DNA of 64,000 bases from Liolophura sinensis (taxonomy: Eukaryota; Mollusca; Polyplacophora; Chitonida; Chitonidae), in contig NC_088300.1 of the NCBI RefSeq assembly GCF_032854445.1, forward strand, positions 59,370,984 through 59,434,983. Direction: 5' to 3'. The notes beneath the pieces are model-generated. The model saw only the letters and a list, made by a program, of their open reading frames with translations. It was not told the origin of the DNA and did not search any database. Positions 60,982 to 64,000 of the stretch are shown in pieces. Every line of letters begins with the position of its first letter. Position 1 is the stretch's first letter. The position numbers and the translations under genes are program-made.

Positions 60982-61235
60982 CTGTCATAATTGGGTTGAA
61001 GGTTAAGCCTTTTTTAGCACCCTTGTCAAAGGTATAATAGTGTGTAAATGTACACACTTGGAAGGTTAAACTTTTTTTTTAGCCCCTATATAATGGCCAC
61101 TCATTTGTGAATTGAAGGTTAAGCTTTTTTTTATCTTACAATTGGTAGATTTATATAATTTTTCCTCATGTGTAGGGGTATAAGGTGTGTACATCTGCAT
61201 AGGGCCTACTGGTGGAAGGTTGAACTTTTTTAATT
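60982..61235 (+). repeat. Degenerate short repeat, four spaced copies
   Basis: The motif TTGAAGGTTAAGC-T(6-9) recurs near 60,995, 61,060, 61,119 and 61,215 with drifted spacers of roughly 60-95 bases that often include 'AGCCCC' or 'AGCACC' and 'TGTGTA'. It looks like an old tandem array. Confidence 0.5.
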
Positions 61236-61956
61236 GGTTTTAGTTTTATTGGCTTTATGAATGTTTTTTGGTCACTTTGATTGATAGACTTTCAGTATAA
61301 AAAACTTATTGATCTGTGTTGCTTTAGGTCATAAACATGTGAGCAATGAGATAGTGTTTACATGTTCTGTTTGAATATACAGTTACCAGTTGCAGCCAAG
61401 TCTGGGATTTGATGAGGTGTAGTGATCTTGTCAGGTGGGTGTTCCTCGTTTTTAAGTGTATATCAAGGTGATGTAATCTTCCCTGTACAGCATGAAGCAC
61501 AAATCCAATAATCTTTTAATTTTATTTTCCTACTTTCCTTAAAACCTTGTACGAGAATGTGCTGCTTGCACTTCTCTTCCAGCTGTTGACTTCAGACACA
61601 GTACCACCCCTGCAATAAACCAAGCAAGACAATACATGAGTACCTATCTGGATATTTATACAATAATATTAGTTGACACCTCATACACACTCTTGACATA
61701 ATTGTTAGGTTCCATTTCTAGCTGAAAAAATTATTTTTCATTCAAGAGAATTTCAAACCTCAGAGCAAAAACCCAACACAGGTAGATGTACTTTTAGCTT
61801 GTCCTCCCCATCCTTATCAAACCTGTAGCTTATGCATAAATTAAGAGTTATCCAACTATTAAAAGTGTCAACAGTGTTACTTATTATTTATAAAGGTACA
61901 TTAACTGTTCACAACAAATGAAATGTATGGTGTTATGATTTTTAATTTATTGGTAG

Positions 61957-62083
61957 ACTGCAATGCTTTTATTAAGTTATGAAAACAAGAAAAGAATTTG
62001 TTGTGCTCTTTCGTATGATCTTCACATTGAAGGATGCAAGGAAGACGACAGCATACATCATGGATACTTGAGGGAACAAAAAA
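61957..62083 (+). CDS. Candidate exon of the 59,182 gene
   Basis: A TTGGTAG acceptor is followed by 42 open codons (TAMLLLSYENKKRICCALSY and onward to EGCKEDDSIHHGYLREQ), then a donor-like A|GTAATG. It joins the 59,256 donor in phase 0. It is not recognised, and the support is splice context plus codon pattern only. Confidence 0.3.
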
Positions 62084-62737
62084 GTAATGTTATAACTTAC
62101 AGTAGCAAATATTTCATCATGTTTGATTTCATCTTATTGACGTCTATTCTTTTCATTTTGGTTTCTGGTTTGTCTTGACCCAAGACACTTCTGCTTGGCT
62201 TCCTTGGAAAATAGTTCAAATAGACGACGGTTTTATTACTACGTGTTAGTGAAAATGCTGATATTAGCTCCACCTGACCCATTGGATGACAGCGTCAGAG
62301 AGAGGTTCATTTACTCAGTTCACGCTGGTATTAAATTGTCAGAAGAGTTATCCATGATTTACGCTCAGCATCTTCATTCAGATATCCAATAGGTTTGTCC
62401 AGTTTTATAAATAGAAGTATTCTTGGGCTGACTGAGGGTTTTTGTCCAATCAAAATAGAGTATTTTGCCTCCCACACATGCTCTTGTTTACCCTGGGGTG
62501 AATGAACTGTAGGATGATGTTACCTATCATCCACTGAATACAACTTAAGGTCCCTGAATAACTTTTATAAAATGACTACAGTCTTGGCATTATAGCTTTA
62601 GTACAGGTCTGACATTCTTATTACATTGTATACATGTACAGCGCAGAAGTGGCATTCTTTATTTTCAATACCATTCTGATATAATACATGTACATGTATT
62701 TAGGTTACGGTTGCTGGGTTTCTGCTTGCCATTTCAC

Positions 62738-63046
62738 TCAAGTATAAAGAACTTCATATGCAGTCCTACAATTAACAGATGAGTCCCTCTTTATTTTCTT
62801 CTTTTTGATTCCTGTATTTTGTGTGTGTGTCTGACGTAGGCTGGATTGCATGGGTATAGGCTTGGGGGCTGTGATAAAGGGAGTCCCAGTGATATACTCA
62901 CTGCTGTATAATGGCTTGTATTGATCGATTCCTCTGGCATAGTCGAAGCTGTCTGGTTGAATTCTTCCGTTGTACATGTAGGCCCAGCCTCCATCCCAAT
63001 TCACATGTGACTCGGGGTAGCGGCGGCAGCCAGCACTTGCATACAA
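62738..63046 (-). CDS. Candidate terminal exon of an unknown minus-strand gene
   Basis: An open frame of about 100 codons has protein-like composition in its first two thirds (CRRYPESHVNWDGGWAYMYN, then GRIQPDSFDYARGIDQYKPL, then EYITGTPFITAPKPIP) and a Lys-rich end (NTGIKKKKIKRDSS). An in-frame TAA lies just upstream, so it would need an acceptor within about 40 bases, or a start at an internal ATG. The aromatic/Asp-rich style recalls small ciliary microtubule proteins, but I cannot name a family. Confidence 0.4.
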   Translation of the reverse strand: MYASAGCRRYPESHVNWDGGWAYMYNGRIQPDSFDYARGIDQYKPLYSSEYITGTPFITAPKPIPMQSSLRQTHTQNTGIKKKKIKRDSSVNCRTAYEVLYT

Positions 63047-63418
63047 TTACCGAGCCGGTGTATCTTACTGCTTGCTAAGCCAGATACATACCCAGTGCTG
63101 CTCATAATACTTGAGGTTCCATCCTATACCTGAGGCTATTTGGGAAACTAGGCTTGGCCAATTATGTTCGTGTTCAAGAAAAAACGAGAACACAAGGTAT
63201 GTTGTGATGAACATGTAGTTATTGCTGGTGATGTGAACATCAGTAGGTCAGTCTCTTCAAGGTGACCTCTGCTTATTTAACACCTGTCTGTTTCTATTAC
63301 ACTCTTTTGGTGATAAAGCTAGATTCAGCTTATAATGTCTTATGTATTTAAGTGATGCTCCAAAAGGCAGCCATGTCAGTTCAGAGACTAAAGAAATTGC
63401 ACTGCATTGAATGTGTTC

Positions 63419-63462
63419 ACTAAGTTCAGACATGTGTTCAAATGCACATGTCTGAACTTAGT
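63419..63462. repeat. Perfect 18-bp hairpin with 8-base loop
   Basis: ACTAAGTTCAGACATGTG at 63419-63436 is followed by TTCAAATG and then the exact reverse complement at 63445-63462. The palindrome stops abruptly at both outer ends. Confidence 0.92.
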
Positions 63463-64000
63463 CTGGCTTGCTTGGGATACACATGTGCTGGTGATACTGT
63501 ACATGTAAAGCCGGCCACATGAAGATGTTCCTTTGATGTGTTATGTATATGAAACATGATTGAATGAGATTAAATATATATCATAAATGTGACATATTCC
63601 CATGCGAGAAATTGTTGACCAGAAAATCCAGCGGTTGTGTTGATAATTGGTGCATGATAACATGAGGTAGGTTGCCAGAGTAACGCAGATTGCCTAGAGC
63701 TAATCAAGGCTGTGGAAATTTTTTTCTGTTATCAAATGATTATACAGTACAGATTAATGCTGTGGAAGAAGCAGTTATTGGTACATACTCATTTCCCGTC
63801 ATTTTAAGATTGAATTGTCATGTTGGAGAAGCTTGTTGTCTCTTCCTTCGGATCAATCAAATCATGTAAAAGTACATTTCAGCATCCAATCTTATAGATA
63901 TCACACATCATCCAGGTAGCTGTAATATCAATTTTGCTTATGAGTTTAGTATTTTCAGTTGAAATTTTGTAATGGTTAACCAATGACCCAAGAAACGATT

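Larger units (their letters stand above)
59257..64000. other. Right-end stretch, probably introns of the 59,182 gene
   Basis: It contains only weak exon candidates. It also holds a G-rich run at 60,936-60,957, a short degenerate repeat at 60.98-61.23 kb and a perfect hairpin at 63,419-63,462. A plus-strand ATG with a good donor (60054-60148, reading EVNVCVVFLDELLSLWTIH) and a plus-strand ORF at 62.2-62.4 kb were considered but cannot be assigned. Confidence 0.4.

Overview
This is a stretch of animal nuclear DNA: AT-rich, with intron-split genes, canonical GT-AG borders and many tRNA-derived SINE copies. The likely source is a marine lophotrochozoan, most probably a mollusc. That guess rests on the SINE family (a head with Pol III boxes and an AATAAAT-type tail) and on a eukaryotic Tae4/Dae4-type amidase gene, a family known in several marine invertebrates. 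No species can be named.

Layout, left to right. (1) 1-14.6 kb holds one recognisable gene. A two-exon gene (3810-5269, +) encodes a protein of the T6SS amidase effector 4 fold ('domesticated amidase effector', Dae4). Serine sits where the catalytic cysteine is expected, and a second exon adds a Lys/Arg/His-rich tail. (2) 14.6-15.7 kb is a 86-96 bp minisatellite. (3) 18.7-33.9 kb (-) is ANAPC4, the APC/C platform subunit. At least 22 exons can be read with agreeing splice phases, except that one small exon appears to be missing before the last and the 3' end is unresolved. One of its introns is filled with tandem copies of the preceding exon's own 5' splice site. Another intron holds a same-strand ORF with a near-perfect RFX X-box just upstream. 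(4) 37.3-45.9 kb (+) is ARHGAP19, complete in 12 coding exons, with a long 3' UTR. (5) 51.4-58.9 kb (-) is an ABRAXAS2-like MPN-domain scaffold gene, complete in 8 exons, with a roughly 250 bp-armed inverted repeat in its first intron. (6) About 275 bp from it, a divergent gene of unknown identity starts at 59,182 (+). The rest of the window holds only weak exon candidates.

The three conserved genes share a theme. ANAPC4 and ARHGAP19 act in mitotic exit and cytokinesis, and Abraxas-family scaffolds organise K63-deubiquitinase complexes (BRISC or BRCA1-A). ANAPC4 and ARHGAP19 lie head to head about 3.4 kb apart. The most unusual items are the Dae4-like gene with its altered catalytic position and cationic tail, the splice-donor array in ANAPC4, and the X-box-driven intronic ORF.
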